Assembly (NCBI RefSeq): GCF_003345355.1
Contig: NZ_QQNB01000003.1
Location: 1-64,000, forward strand
Length of the DNA: 64,000 nucleotides
Direction of reading: 5' to 3'
From: Sphingomonas aracearum
GTDB taxonomy: Bacteria; Pseudomonadota; Alphaproteobacteria; Sphingomonadales; Sphingomonadaceae
Positions 37,917-47,068 of this stretch are shown here, in pieces. Both the position numbers and the translations under genes were made by a program. Position 1 is the stretch's first letter, and each line of letters opens with the position of its first letter. Below the pieces are notes generated by a model. That model was given only the letters and a program-made list of their open reading frames with translations. It was not told the DNA's origin and did not search any database.

Positions 37917-38984
37917 TCAGCGCGCGAGGGCGTCGAACAGCGCGAGATACTCGGCCACGGCATCGGCGCCCGGCGGCGCGACCGGCGCCGGGCGCACCGC
38001 GTCGGGGACGAGCCAGCGATCGAGCGCGGCGACCAGCGCCGCCCCGTCCCCGCGCGGCACGATGCTGCCCAGGGCGGGCACGGCGACGATTTCCGGGATG
38101 GCGACACTGGAGTCGGTCGTCACCACCGGCGTGCCCGCCGCCAGCGCCTCGCGCAGCACGCCGGGTACGCCCTCGAAGTCGGACGTCAGCGCCAGCACGG
38201 CTGCGGACGCGAAAGCGGGCGAAGGATCGGCGACATGCCCGGGCAGGCGGACGCGCCCGCCAAGTCCCAGCGCGGCGACCTGCTCCTCCAGCGCGGCGCG
38301 AAGGCTGCCCTCGCCGAGGATCACCAGTTCCGCCGACGGGTCCGCCAGCCTCGGCACGGCGGCGATCAGCCGGTCCCAGCGTTTCTGGGGCTCCAGCCGT
38401 CCCACCCCGAGGATGAACCCCGCCTCCGGCAAGGGCGGCAACACCGCGCCCGCAATCGGCCGCGCCGGCGGGTTGGCGATCACGCTCACCCGCTCCGGCG
38501 CGACGCCGAGCCAGTGGCGCGCATCGCGTGCGCTCGCCTCCGTCATGGCGACGAACCGGTCGATCCAGCGCGGTTGCAGCCGCATCCAGGCGCGATTGGC
38601 CTGCCGCGCCGCCCATCCGAGATCGGTGCGGTCGAGCGTGTTGGAGATCTTGGCGACCACCGGCACACCTGCCCCGCCCCGCCCCAGCCGCGCCAGCGCC
38701 GCCGCGCTCGTATAATGCGTGCCCGGACAGAACAGCACGTCGGGCCGCAGGTCCATCCCCGCCCGGCGGACCGCCATCGCCAGGTGCCGGTAGCCCGGAT
38801 CGCCCAGCACGCGCAGCTCGATGCCGGGCGGCACCTCCGCCGCCAGCGGCCCGGCGCGATCGCCCACCAGCAGCGTCACCCGCCGCCCAGCCGCCGCCCA
38901 GCCGCCCGCCAGCCGGAGCATCGCGCGCTCCACGCCGCCCCCGCGAAAGCTCTGCGCCAGCGTGAGGATATGGTCGGCCGCCAT
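37917..38984 (-). CDS. glycosyltransferase family 4
   Basis: A 355-residue GT-B fold enzyme. Donor-side features include GVGRLEPQKRWDRLIAA (about 205-221) and the C-terminal EGVPGVLREALAAGTPVVTTD with its conserved Glu pair. The N-terminal SFRGGGVERAMLRLAGGW is the usual acceptor-side Gly-rich loop. It is predicted to transfer a nucleotide-sugar residue to an envelope glycan or lipid. Its start lies 90 bases from the divergent gene at 39075. Convergent with the AI-2E gene. Confidence 0.88.
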   Translation of the reverse strand: MAADHILTLAQSFRGGGVERAMLRLAGGWAAAGRRVTLLVGDRAGPLAAEVPPGIELRVLGDPGYRHLAMAVRRAGMDLRPDVLFCPGTHYTSAAALARLGRGGAGVPVVAKISNTLDRTDLGWAARQANRAWMRLQPRWIDRFVAMTEASARDARHWLGVAPERVSVIANPPARPIAGAVLPPLPEAGFILGVGRLEPQKRWDRLIAAVPRLADPSAELVILGEGSLRAALEEQVAALGLGGRVRLPGHVADPSPAFASAAVLALTSDFEGVPGVLREALAAGTPVVTTDSSVAIPEIVAVPALGSIVPRGDGAALVAALDRWLVPDAVRPAPVAPPGADAVAEYLALFDALAR

Positions 38985-39074
38985 GCAGTTCCGGTTATTG
39001 CCGGTTAAGCTGGCGCCGTCTATGGCGCGCCGAACCCGGCCCGGTGGCGGGGTGAAGGAACACGGCAAGCCCAA

Positions 39075-40016
39075 GTGAGCCACACGAAAACCGGATTGCC
39101 GCTGCGTCCCGCCTCCGCCGCCGCGCTGCCCCGTCCGCCGGAGGGGCTGGAGCCGATCGATCGCATCAAGCGGCGCTGGCCGACCTATATCGGCGCGGCG
39201 CTGACGCTGGCGATGATCGTCGGGCTGGGGCGCGAGCTGTTCGGCCATGGCCTTGCCGGCCTCAGCCGCGCGGCGCCGGACGGCGTCGGCTATTACCTGT
39301 GCGTCGCGCTTCTCTACATGTCGCCGCCGACCGGCGACTTCATCATCTTCCGCCGCCTGTGGCGCATCCCGATCGACGGCATGGCCGCATTGCTGAAGAA
39401 GCGGATCGCGAACGAGGTGGTGTTCGGTTATTCCGGCGAGGCCTTTTTCTACGCCTGGGCACGGCAGCGGGCGCAGATGGTGGCGGCGCCGTTCGGCGCG
39501 GTGAAGGACGTGTCGATCCTCTCCGCGATCGCGGGCAACGTGATGACGCTGGCGATGGTGGGGCTTGCCCTGTTTCTCGGCATTCACCGCCTGACCCCCG
39601 AACAGCTGGAGCAGATCCTCTGGTCGGTGCCGATCATCCTTCTCATCACCGTGCCGTTCCTGATCTTCTCCAAGCGCGTCTTCTCGCTGCCCCGCGCGGA
39701 GCTGTGGTGGGTGTTCGGCGTGCATTGCACGCGGCTGATCGCCGGCTCCCTGCTCATCAGCCTGGCCTGGCATTTCGCGCTGCCTGCGGTGACGCTCGGC
39801 ACCTGGATGTTCCTGGCGGCGATGCGCATGCTCGTCTCGCGCCTGCCGCTGGTGCCGAACAAGGACCTGCTGTTCGCCAATTTCGCGATCCTGCTGATCG
39901 GCGAGGACGCGGCCTTGTCGGAACTGGTCGCCTTCACCTCCGCCATCACGCTGCTGATCCATGTGGTGCTGATCGCCGGCTTTGGCGCCTATGCTCTGGT
40001 GAAGCGCCAGAAATGA
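39075..40016 (+). CDS. polytopic membrane protein, unknown family
   Basis: A 313-residue protein: a polar, Pro-rich N-terminus (1-38), then about six to eight membrane helices. Notable conserved-looking segments are LYMSPPTGDFIIFRRLW, KKRIANEVVFGYSGEAFFYAW and LLFANFAILLIGEDAAL. The pattern is loosely like lysylphosphatidylglycerol-synthase/UPF0104 flippase membrane domains, but I cannot assign it. The start is GTG at 39075. It overlaps the next gene by 4 bases (ATGA) and so forms a coupled module with DUF2141 and a glycosyltransferase. Confidence 0.75.
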   Translation: MSHTKTGLPLRPASAAALPRPPEGLEPIDRIKRRWPTYIGAALTLAMIVGLGRELFGHGLAGLSRAAPDGVGYYLCVALLYMSPPTGDFIIFRRLWRIPIDGMAALLKKRIANEVVFGYSGEAFFYAWARQRAQMVAAPFGAVKDVSILSAIAGNVMTLAMVGLALFLGIHRLTPEQLEQILWSVPIILLITVPFLIFSKRVFSLPRAELWWVFGVHCTRLIAGSLLISLAWHFALPAVTLGTWMFLAAMRMLVSRLPLVPNKDLLFANFAILLIGEDAALSELVAFTSAITLLIHVVLIAGFGAYALVKRQK

Positions 40017-40531
40017 GGGCGCTGCTGGCGGTGCCATTGCTGGTCGCTGCCGTGCCGGCGAGCGCGCAGGTGCTCGGCGAGGACCGTGCCGCCTGCGCCG
40101 GCGGAGAGGGGCCGGCGATCCGCGTCGCCGTGCGCGGGCTGAAGGACCGCACCGGCGGGCTGAAGCTGGAGCTGTACCCCGCCAACGCGCAGGATTTCAC
40201 CCGCGACGACACGCTGCTCGTGCGCGAAGGCAAGACGTTCCGCCGCGTGCGCGCCGCGATGCCCCCGTCCGGCCCGGTGGTGCTGTGCATCAAGGCGCCC
40301 AGGCCGGGCCGCTATGCCCTGCTGTTCACCCATGATCGCGACGGCAAGAACAAGTTCAACCCGTGGAAGGACGGCGCCGGCGTCGTCGGCACGGAAGGAT
40401 TCGGCTATGCCAGGCCCAGGTACACGCAGGCGATCGTGGAGGTCGGCGCCGGCATTGCCAGCGTCACCGTCACCGTTCAGTATCTGCGCGGGGTGGCCGG
40501 GTTCGGCCCGATGAAGAAGGCCGCCGACTGA
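40013..40531 (+). CDS. DUF2141 secreted protein
   Basis: A 172-residue protein with a signal peptide (1-20, cleavage near ASA-QVL) and a beta-sandwich DUF2141 domain (about 35-165). Recognisable parts are IRVAVRGLKDRTGGLKLELYP, CIKAPRPGRYALLFTHDRDG and NKFNPWKDG. Two cysteines may form a disulfide. Function of DUF2141 is not known. Translation is coupled to the upstream membrane protein, and the glycosyltransferase starts 1 base after its stop. Confidence 0.85.
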   Translation: MRALLAVPLLVAAVPASAQVLGEDRAACAGGEGPAIRVAVRGLKDRTGGLKLELYPANAQDFTRDDTLLVREGKTFRRVRAAMPPSGPVVLCIKAPRPGRYALLFTHDRDGKNKFNPWKDGAGVVGTEGFGYARPRYTQAIVEVGAGIASVTVTVQYLRGVAGFGPMKKAAD

Positions 40532-40532
40532 C

Positions 40533-41711
40533 ATGCGCATCGTCGACGTCAATGAGTTCTACTCGCCGACCGGCGGCGGCGTGCGCACCTATATCGATCG
40601 CAAGATGGGCATCATGGCCGATCTCGGCCACGAACTGATCGTGATCGCGCCGGGGAGCGAGAACATGGTGGAGGAGCGGCCAGGCGGCGGGCGCATCGTC
40701 TACGTGAAATGCCCGGGCATGCCGTTCGACAAGAATTACGGCCTGTTCTGGGATGCGCACCCGGTCACGCGCCTGCTGGACGAATTGCAGCCGGACGTGG
40801 TGGAGGCCTCCTCGCCCTGGCGCCCGGCCTGGATCGTCGGCCGCTGGCAGGGGAACGCCGCCAAGGTGTTCTTCATGCACAACGACAATGTCGCCGCTTA
40901 TGCGCTGCGCTGGTTCGAAGGGCTCGCGCCGCAACAGCGGATCGAGCGCGCCTTTGCCTGGTACAGCCGCTACATGAGCCGTTTCCTCGGCCAGTACGAT
41001 GCGGTGGTCACCAACGGGCCCGCGCTGGAGAAGCGGCTGCGCGCGCGCGGCGTGCATATCGACCGCGCCATGCCGCTGGGCATCGAGCGGACGCACTTCT
41101 CGCCGGCCCTGCGCGACGAGCGCTTGCGGCAGGCGCTGCTCGCGCAATGCGGGCTGCCGGCGGACGGACACCTGCTGCTGGGGCTCGGGCGGCACCATGC
41201 CGAGAAGCGCTGGAATCTCGTCATCGACGCGGTGACCCGCGCCGGCGCCAGGCTGCCGGTGGGATTGATCCTGCTGGGCACGGGCAACGAAACCAAGCGG
41301 CTGGCGCGCCAGGCGGCCGGCAGCCCGCATATCCGCCTGTTCCGGCCGGTCTACGACCGCGAGCGGCTGGCGCGCATCCTGGCGAGCTGCGACGCGCTGA
41401 TCCATGGCTCGGAAGCCGAACCGTTCGGGCTGGTCGCGTCCGAGGCGATGGCGTCGGGCCTGCCGCTGATCGGACCGGACACCGGCGGCGTGGCGGAGAT
41501 CGCCGACCCGCATTGTGCCGAGCTCTACCGTGCCCGCGACGCGGGCAGCGCGGCGCAGGCGATCGCCCGGCTCTTCGCCCGTGACCCGGCGCTGCTGCGG
41601 CGTGCGGCGGCCGTCGCCTCGGAGCGGGTGCGCACCGATCGCGAGCATACGGTGGAGCTGATGGCCTATTATGCCGGGCTCGTCGCCGCCCGGCGCGTCA
41701 AGGCGGCCTGA
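40533..41711 (+). CDS. glycosyltransferase family 4 (GT1-domain) enzyme
   Basis: A 392-residue GT-B enzyme. The N-terminus MRIVDVNEFYSPTGGGVRTY has the Gly-rich acceptor loop; the donor domain shows LLGLGRHHAEKRWNLVIDA and HGSEAEPFGLVASEAMASG with the EX7E pair. It begins right after the DUF2141 stop, so these three genes form one unit. The sequence style resembles lipid or phosphoinositol-type mannosyl/glucosyltransferases; an envelope glycolipid acceptor is likely but is inference. Its 3' end overlaps the convergent gene by 14 bases. Confidence 0.88.
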   Translation: MRIVDVNEFYSPTGGGVRTYIDRKMGIMADLGHELIVIAPGSENMVEERPGGGRIVYVKCPGMPFDKNYGLFWDAHPVTRLLDELQPDVVEASSPWRPAWIVGRWQGNAAKVFFMHNDNVAAYALRWFEGLAPQQRIERAFAWYSRYMSRFLGQYDAVVTNGPALEKRLRARGVHIDRAMPLGIERTHFSPALRDERLRQALLAQCGLPADGHLLLGLGRHHAEKRWNLVIDAVTRAGARLPVGLILLGTGNETKRLARQAAGSPHIRLFRPVYDRERLARILASCDALIHGSEAEPFGLVASEAMASGLPLIGPDTGGVAEIADPHCAELYRARDAGSAAQAIARLFARDPALLRRAAAVASERVRTDREHTVELMAYYAGLVAARRVKAA

Positions 41712-43137
41712 ACCACAAGCGCAGCCGCGGTCCAACGTGCGTGCGCCGGTAGCCGTGCGCCGCGGCCCAGCGCTCCACCGCCGCGTCCAGCGCGGGATCG
41801 CCGCTGGTCCATGCCCCTTCCCCGCCGGCCAGCACCGCCGCGGGGCGGATCACCAGGGCAGCGTCGAGCCGGTCCTGCGACACGAGTCTGGCGCGAGTTT
41901 CCTCGTCCGGCCCGAGCAGGCCGTGGCTGCGGAAATAGAACGGCCCGGTGGCGAAGCGCGGGTCGGGCAACGTGCTGCTGCCCGCCAGGAACTGCGGCGA
42001 GAGCGTCACCACCAGTCCGTCGAGGCCGGTGGCCGCCCTGGCGACGGCGCGCGTATCCGCCAGGGCGACGGCAAGCGGCGGCGCCGCCGCTCCGCGCACC
42101 AGCGCCTCGGCAGACGGCGCGAGGCCTGCGACCGCGAACACGACAACCGCGACGCGAACCGCGCGCGAGGGGGGCCGCGCCTGCCACCACAATGCCAGCT
42201 GCACGAACAGCGGCGGCAGCGCGGGCAGCAGATATTGCCGCCAGGTCGGGGACGGCAGCACGGCCGCGATCAGCCCTGCGACGATCATCACGTCCAGCGC
42301 GCCGATCGGGCGCTGGCGCCGCGTCGCCGCCAGCAGGCCGAGCGCCGGCAGGGCGGGGCCGAGCGCCAGGAACTTCAGCACGTCCAGCGCCTTTGCCGGC
42401 AGGCCCAGCTTCCAGGCGCGGCCCGCCGCCTCGTAATATTCGGCGGGAGCCCGGGCGGGAAAGGTGAACACCTCGAACAGGAAGGCCTCGGGCGCGGCGA
42501 CCCAGCACCAGCCCGTGACGATGGCCATCGGCAGCGCACCGATCGCCACCCAGCCCGCGCGGTGCCCCGGCCGGCTCAGCGCATACAGGCCGTAAGCAAG
42601 CGCCGGCAGCGCAAAGGACAGCTTCGCCGCCGCCGCCGCCGACAGCAGCAGCCCGGCAATCAGCGCCGACTGTCGCGTGGCCGCCCCACGCTGCGCCGCC
42701 ACAATCGACGGCAGCGCCAGGGCGAGCAGCGCGGCGGGCAGCGCGTCGTTGCGCGCGGTGCCGGCGGAGAACAGCAGGATGTCGCAGGCGGCGAACAGGC
42801 CCGCCCCGGCCAGCGCTAGCCGCGCCTCCCCCCCGCCGATCCGCGCCGCGCGGTACACGCCGAGCAGCGCCAGCGCGCCGAACAGCGCATTGGCCATGCG
42901 CAGCGCCGGCCAGGTCCACAGCCCCGCCCAGAGCGCCACCGGCGCCAGCCCGAACGGCTGCAACGGCGTCTGCAGATAGGCATAGTCGCGATACGGGATC
43001 AGCCCGCGCGCGGTGAACATCGCCGCGGCGACATACTGGCTTTCGTCATGGTCGAGCGGCCGCAGCCAGGCGAGGGCGACGAGCAGCAGGGCGGCCAGCG
43101 CCAGCAGCGCGACGGGCCGGACAAGAAGAGCGCGCAT
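41698..43137 (-). CDS. GT-C-like membrane glycosyltransferase, unassigned
   Basis: A 479-residue inner-membrane protein with about ten to twelve helices. It has an early periplasmic-loop acidic motif, LDHDESQYVAAAM, as in GT39/GT83 (ArnT/PMT-like) lipid-linked sugar transferases. A periplasmic C-terminal domain of about 110 residues follows. Such enzymes use polyprenyl-phosphate sugars. It is tail-to-tail with the GT4 gene and overlaps it by 14 bases, and its start lies near ubiG (8 bases between). Confidence 0.78.
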   Translation of the reverse strand: MRALLVRPVALLALAALLLVALAWLRPLDHDESQYVAAAMFTARGLIPYRDYAYLQTPLQPFGLAPVALWAGLWTWPALRMANALFGALALLGVYRAARIGGGEARLALAGAGLFAACDILLFSAGTARNDALPAALLALALPSIVAAQRGAATRQSALIAGLLLSAAAAAKLSFALPALAYGLYALSRPGHRAGWVAIGALPMAIVTGWCWVAAPEAFLFEVFTFPARAPAEYYEAAGRAWKLGLPAKALDVLKFLALGPALPALGLLAATRRQRPIGALDVMIVAGLIAAVLPSPTWRQYLLPALPPLFVQLALWWQARPPSRAVRVAVVVFAVAGLAPSAEALVRGAAAPPLAVALADTRAVARAATGLDGLVVTLSPQFLAGSSTLPDPRFATGPFYFRSHGLLGPDEETRARLVSQDRLDAALVIRPAAVLAGGEGAWTSGDPALDAAVERWAAAHGYRRTHVGPRLRLWFRPP

Positions 43138-43144
43138 CGGAAAC

Positions 43145-43885
43145 TCAGTGCGTCAGCGTCAGCAGATAGTCGAGGCTGGTGTCGCTCCCCACCACGAAGC
43201 CGCGGGTGGGCGAGAAGCTCAGCCCGGCCGTGTCGATCACGCGCAACCCCGCGCCCTCGGCCAGCGCGGTCAGCTCCGGCGGCGTCAGGAACTTGTTCCA
43301 GTCATGGGTGCCGCGCGGAATGCGGCCGGTGCCCTCGGCCAGCGTGATCATGGCGAGGCGCGACAGCGGCGTGCGGTTGGGCGTGGACAGCACCATCAGC
43401 CCGCCCGGCGCCAGCAGCCCGGCCAGCGTGCGCACGAAGCCTGCCGGATCGACCACATGCTCGATCACCTCCAGGCTGGTGACGAGATCGAACTGCTCGC
43501 CCGCCAGCGTGGAGGCCTCGCCGGAACGATAGGCGATGCTGAGGCCGGACAGAGTGGCGTGCGCGGTGGCCGCCGCGATGTTCTCCGCCGCAGCATCCAC
43601 CCCGGTCACCTGCGCGCCCAGCCGGGCGAGCGGCTCGCACAACAGGCCGGCGCCGCAGCCGACGTCCAACGCGCGCTTGCCGGCCAGCGGCGTGAAGCCG
43701 GTCGCGTCGCTGCCCCAATGCAGGTCGATCTGCTCGCGCAGATAGCGCAGCCGCGGCGGGTTGAGCCGGTGCAGCATCGCCGACGAGCCCTTCGGATCCC
43801 ACCATTCGGCGGCCATGCGTCCGAAATGCGCGGCTTCGTTCGGATCGATTGTTGCGCCGTTCGCGTGAGAACTTGCCATAATCAT
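43145..43885 (-). CDS. ubiG: ubiquinone biosynthesis O-methyltransferase
   Basis: A 246-residue SAM enzyme that makes both O-methylations in ubiquinone synthesis. The family-specific head (FGRMAAEWWDPKGSSAMLHRLNPPRL) and motif I LDVGCGAGLL are clear, as is the C-terminal PRGTHDWNKFLTP. The ATG at 43885 has GGAG five bases upstream; a second Met two codons later is possible. Divergent from lysC with about 52 bases between. Confidence 0.96.
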   Translation of the reverse strand: MIMASSHANGATIDPNEAAHFGRMAAEWWDPKGSSAMLHRLNPPRLRYLREQIDLHWGSDATGFTPLAGKRALDVGCGAGLLCEPLARLGAQVTGVDAAAENIAAATAHATLSGLSIAYRSGEASTLAGEQFDLVTSLEVIEHVVDPAGFVRTLAGLLAPGGLMVLSTPNRTPLSRLAMITLAEGTGRIPRGTHDWNKFLTPPELTALAEGAGLRVIDTAGLSFSPTRGFVVGSDTSLDYLLTLTH

Positions 43886-43937
43886 GCGTGCTCCGTAACA
43901 GGCGCGCTTTCCCCACCCAAAGCACCGGGCGAGTTGA

Positions 43938-45200
43938 ATGGCGCGTATCGTGATGAAGTTCGGCGGCACCTCCATGGCCGGGATCGAGCGCATCCGCAAC
44001 GTCGCCGCCCGCGTGAAACGCGAAACGGACAAGGGCAACCAGGTCGCCGTGGTCGTCTCGGCGATGGCGGGCGAGACCGACCGGCTGGTCAACTTCTGTC
44101 GTGAGGCCTCGGCGCTCTACGATCCGCGCGAATATGACGTGGTCGTCTCGGCCGGCGAGCAGGTGACGAGCGGGCTGCTGGCGATCGCGTTGCAGGAGAT
44201 CGGCGTGCCGGCGCGCTCCTGGCTCGGCTGGCAGCTGCCGATCCACACCTCCGATGCCTTTGCCAAGGCGCGCATCCGGACGGTCGACACGCACGCGCTC
44301 GATGCCGCGCTGGCCGGCGGTGAAGTGGCGGTGATCCCCGGCTTTCAGGGCGTCGCTGAGAATGGCCGCGTCACCACACTCGGCCGCGGCGGCTCGGACA
44401 CGTCGGCGGTGGCGGTGGCGGCGGCGATGAAGGCGGAACGCTGCGACATCTACACCGACGTGGACGGCGTCTACACCACCGATCCGCGCATCGTGCCGCG
44501 CGCGCGCAAGCTGAAACAGGTCACCTATGAGGAGATGCTGGAACTGGCCAGCGTCGGCGCCAAGGTGCTGCAGACCCGCTCGGTGGGTCTGGCGATGAAG
44601 GAAGGAGTGCGCGTCCAGGTGCTGTCGTCGTTCGGCGACGGGCCGGATGCCGATACGCTGCCGGGGACGATGATCGTCGGCGAAGAGGAGATTACCCAAG
44701 TGGAACGCCAGCTCATCACCGGCATCGCGCATGACAAGAACGAGGCGAAGATCACGCTGACCAGCGTGCCCGACCGCCCGGGCGCGGTGGCCAGCATCTT
44801 CGCGCCGCTGGCCGATGCCGGCATCAACGTCGACATGATCATCCAGAACATCGCCCATTCCTATGGCGTGGCCGCCGCTTCCACCGACGTCACCTTCACC
44901 GTGCCCTCCACCGATCTCGCGCGCAGCCTGGACGTGCTGGGCAATGCGCAAGCGACGATCGGGTTCGAGAAGCTGGTCCACGATACCAAGGTCGCCAAGA
45001 TCTCGGTGGTGGGCGTGGGCATGCGCAGCCATGCCGGCGTCGCTTCCACCATGTTCACCACGCTGGGCGCGCGCGGCATCAACGTGCTGGCCATCTCCAC
45101 CAGCGAGATCAAGGTGTCCGTGCTGATCGACGAGGACGAGACGGAGCTCGCCGTGCGCGTGCTCCACTCCGCCTACGGGCTGGACGCGCAGGCGGCCTGA
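43938..45200 (+). CDS. lysC: aspartate kinase
   Basis: A 420-residue enzyme making aspartyl phosphate, the entry step to lysine, threonine and methionine. The N-terminal KFGGTSMAG and GRGGSDTSAVA are the ATP/aspartate-binding motifs. Two ACT domains (about 265-335 and 345-415) bind feedback-inhibiting amino acids, as in the lysine/threonine-sensitive group. thrC is in the same window but not adjacent. Confidence 0.97.
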   Translation: MARIVMKFGGTSMAGIERIRNVAARVKRETDKGNQVAVVVSAMAGETDRLVNFCREASALYDPREYDVVVSAGEQVTSGLLAIALQEIGVPARSWLGWQLPIHTSDAFAKARIRTVDTHALDAALAGGEVAVIPGFQGVAENGRVTTLGRGGSDTSAVAVAAAMKAERCDIYTDVDGVYTTDPRIVPRARKLKQVTYEEMLELASVGAKVLQTRSVGLAMKEGVRVQVLSSFGDGPDADTLPGTMIVGEEEITQVERQLITGIAHDKNEAKITLTSVPDRPGAVASIFAPLADAGINVDMIIQNIAHSYGVAAASTDVTFTVPSTDLARSLDVLGNAQATIGFEKLVHDTKVAKISVVGVGMRSHAGVASTMFTTLGARGINVLAISTSEIKVSVLIDEDETELAVRVLHSAYGLDAQAA

Positions 45201-45247
45201 GCGCCGCTGCCCAGGATCGGAACCGCGCCCGGCTCGTTCCGGACGGC

Positions 45248-45739
45248 ATGGAACAGGCAAGGGTAGGCTTCACCGCGCGCGCGCTCGGCTTTGCCGGGCT
45301 GCTGCCGCAGATCGCGGCGGTGGTGTTCGTATTGGCCGGGCATCGCAACGGCGGCATCGACGTGTCGATCGCGCATGGCATCGGCCAGGCGCTGGCCTTC
45401 GGCTACGGCGCGCTGATCCTGAGCTTCCTCGGCGGCATGTGGTGGAGCGTCGCGATGCTGCGCGGCGCCGGCCAGCAGAGGCTCGCCATCGTGGCGGTGT
45501 TGCCGAGCCTGGTGGCGGGCGGGCTGGCGCTCGCCCTTGCAGCCACGGGAGCGATCCGGTGGTGCCTGGTCGCGCTCGGCTGCGTGATCCTGTTGACGCT
45601 GCTTGTCGATCGACACCTCGCCGACCGGGGCGAGGCGCCAGCCGGCTGGATGGCGCTGAGGGTACCGCTATCGATCGGGCTGGGCGGGCTGACGATCCTT
45701 GCAGGCGCCGTTTCCGGCGGAACGGTGACGCACTTCTGA
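45248..45739 (+). CDS. DUF3429 membrane protein
   Basis: A 163-residue inner-membrane protein with about five helices. The DUF3429 pattern is in GFAGLLPQIAAVVF, AFGYGALILSFLGGMWWSVAM and the closing PLSIGLGGLTILAG. Function unknown. It follows lysC after 47 bases and is convergent with hemA, with a strong hairpin between them. Confidence 0.85.
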   Translation: MEQARVGFTARALGFAGLLPQIAAVVFVLAGHRNGGIDVSIAHGIGQALAFGYGALILSFLGGMWWSVAMLRGAGQQRLAIVAVLPSLVAGGLALALAATGAIRWCLVALGCVILLTLLVDRHLADRGEAPAGWMALRVPLSIGLGGLTILAGAVSGGTVTHF

Positions 45740-45742
45740 GCC

Positions 45743-45766
45743 GGCCGGCCCCTACGCGGGCTGGCC
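45743..45766. terminator. hairpin between convergent DUF3429 and hemA genes
   Basis: A 9-pair stem (GGCCGGCCC / GGGCTGGCC, one G-U pair) with a 6-base loop fills the space between the two stop codons. No strong T-run. Confidence 0.5.
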
Positions 45767-47005
45767 CTATGCGGCCTGGCGCAGTTCCAGCCGGCTCCAG
45801 ATCTCCACCAGCGCGTCGGTCAGCTCGCGCATCATCGCCTCGTCATGGGCGGGCCCCGGCGTGAAGCGCAGCCGCTCGGTGCCGCGCGGCACGGTGGGGT
45901 AGTTGATCGGCTGCACGTACACGCCGTATTGGGCGAGCAGCACGTCGCTGATCTTCTTGGCCTTGACCGGATCGCCGACCATCAGCGGCACGATGTGGGT
46001 GGTGGTATCCATCACCGGCAGGCCGGCGTCCGCGAACATCGCCTTCAGCCGCGCCGCCGAGGCCTGCTGGCCGTCCCGCTCGACCGACGAGGACTTGAGG
46101 TGCCGCACGCTCGCCAGCACGCCGGCGACCAGCACCGGCGACAGGCTGGTCGTGAAGATGAAGCCGGGCGCATAGGAGCGGATCACGTCGATGATCTGGC
46201 GGTCGGCGGCGATATAGCCCCCCATCACGCCGAACGCCTTGCCCAGCGTTCCCTCGATGATCGTCAGGCGATGCGCCGCCTCGTCCCGCTCCGAAATGCC
46301 GCCGCCGCGCGCGCCGTACATGCCCACCGCATGCACCTCGTCGAGATAGGTCAGCGCGCTGTAGCGGTCGGCCAGGTCGCAGATGGCGTGGATCGGCGCG
46401 ACGTCGCCATCCATCGAATAGACGCTTTCGAACGCGATCAGCTTGGGCGTGTCCGGCGCCTCGGCGGCGAGCAGTTCCTCGAGGTGCGCCAGGTCGTTGT
46501 GGCGGAACACCCGCTTTTCGCAGCCGGAATTGCGGATGCCGGCGATCATGCTCGCGTGGTTCAGCTCGTCGGAAAAGATCACGCAGCCCGGCAGCACCTT
46601 GGCCAGCGTGGACAGCGTCGCCTCGTTGGAGACGTAGCCGGACGTGAACAGCAGCGCGCCTTCCTTGCCGTGCAGGTCGGCAAGCTCGCCTTCGAGATCG
46701 ACATGGTAATGGGTGTTGCCGCCGATGTTGCGCGTGCCGCCGCTCCCGGCGCCGACATCGTGCAGCGCCTCTTCCATGGCGGCGATCACCTTGGGGTGCT
46801 GGCCCATGGCGAGATAGTCGTTGGAGCACCACACGGTGATCGGCTTGGGCCCGTTATGCCCGGCAAAGCAGCGCGCATTGGGGAACATGCCCTTGTTGCG
46901 CAGGATGTCGATGAACACCCGGTAGCGTCCCTCGGCATGCAGCCGGTCGATCGCCTGGGTGAAGATACGGGAGTAATCGACTCCCGGGGCCGTCGTGCCG
47001 TTCAT
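45767..47005 (-). CDS. hemA: 5-aminolevulinate synthase
   Basis: A 412-residue PLP enzyme condensing glycine and succinyl-CoA, the first step of heme synthesis by the C4 route used in alphaproteobacteria. Diagnostic features: [17 protein letters not shown] near the start, the PLP lysine in [12 protein letters not shown] and [11 protein letters not shown]. These separate it from related oxoamine synthases such as serine palmitoyltransferase. ATG 47005 is used; a GTG two codons upstream is possible. It supports the heme demand of the oxidase genes in the window. Confidence 0.95.
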   Translation of the reverse strand: MNGTTAPGVDYSRIFTQAIDRLHAEGRYRVFIDILRNKGMFPNARCFAGHNGPKPITVWCSNDYLAMGQHPKVIAAMEEALHDVGAGSGGTRNIGGNTHYHVDLEGELADLHGKEGALLFTSGYVSNEATLSTLAKVLPGCVIFSDELNHASMIAGIRNSGCEKRVFRHNDLAHLEELLAAEAPDTPKLIAFESVYSMDGDVAPIHAICDLADRYSALTYLDEVHAVGMYGARGGGISERDEAAHRLTIIEGTLGKAFGVMGGYIAADRQIIDVIRSYAPGFIFTTSLSPVLVAGVLASVRHLKSSSVERDGQQASAARLKAMFADAGLPVMDTTTHIVPLMVGDPVKAKKISDVLLAQYGVYVQPINYPTVPRGTERLRFTPGPAHDEAMMRELTDALVEIWSRLELRQAA

Positions 47006-47068
47006 GGGCACGGCCCATAGCGGAAGGGCGAAGCCATTGCCACCCGGACAGAATGTCCCAGGGGAAGG

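Noticed and set aside
45767..47005. Possible serine palmitoyltransferase (sphingolipid synthesis)
   Set aside because: N-terminal [13 protein letters not shown] blocks match 5-aminolevulinate synthase.
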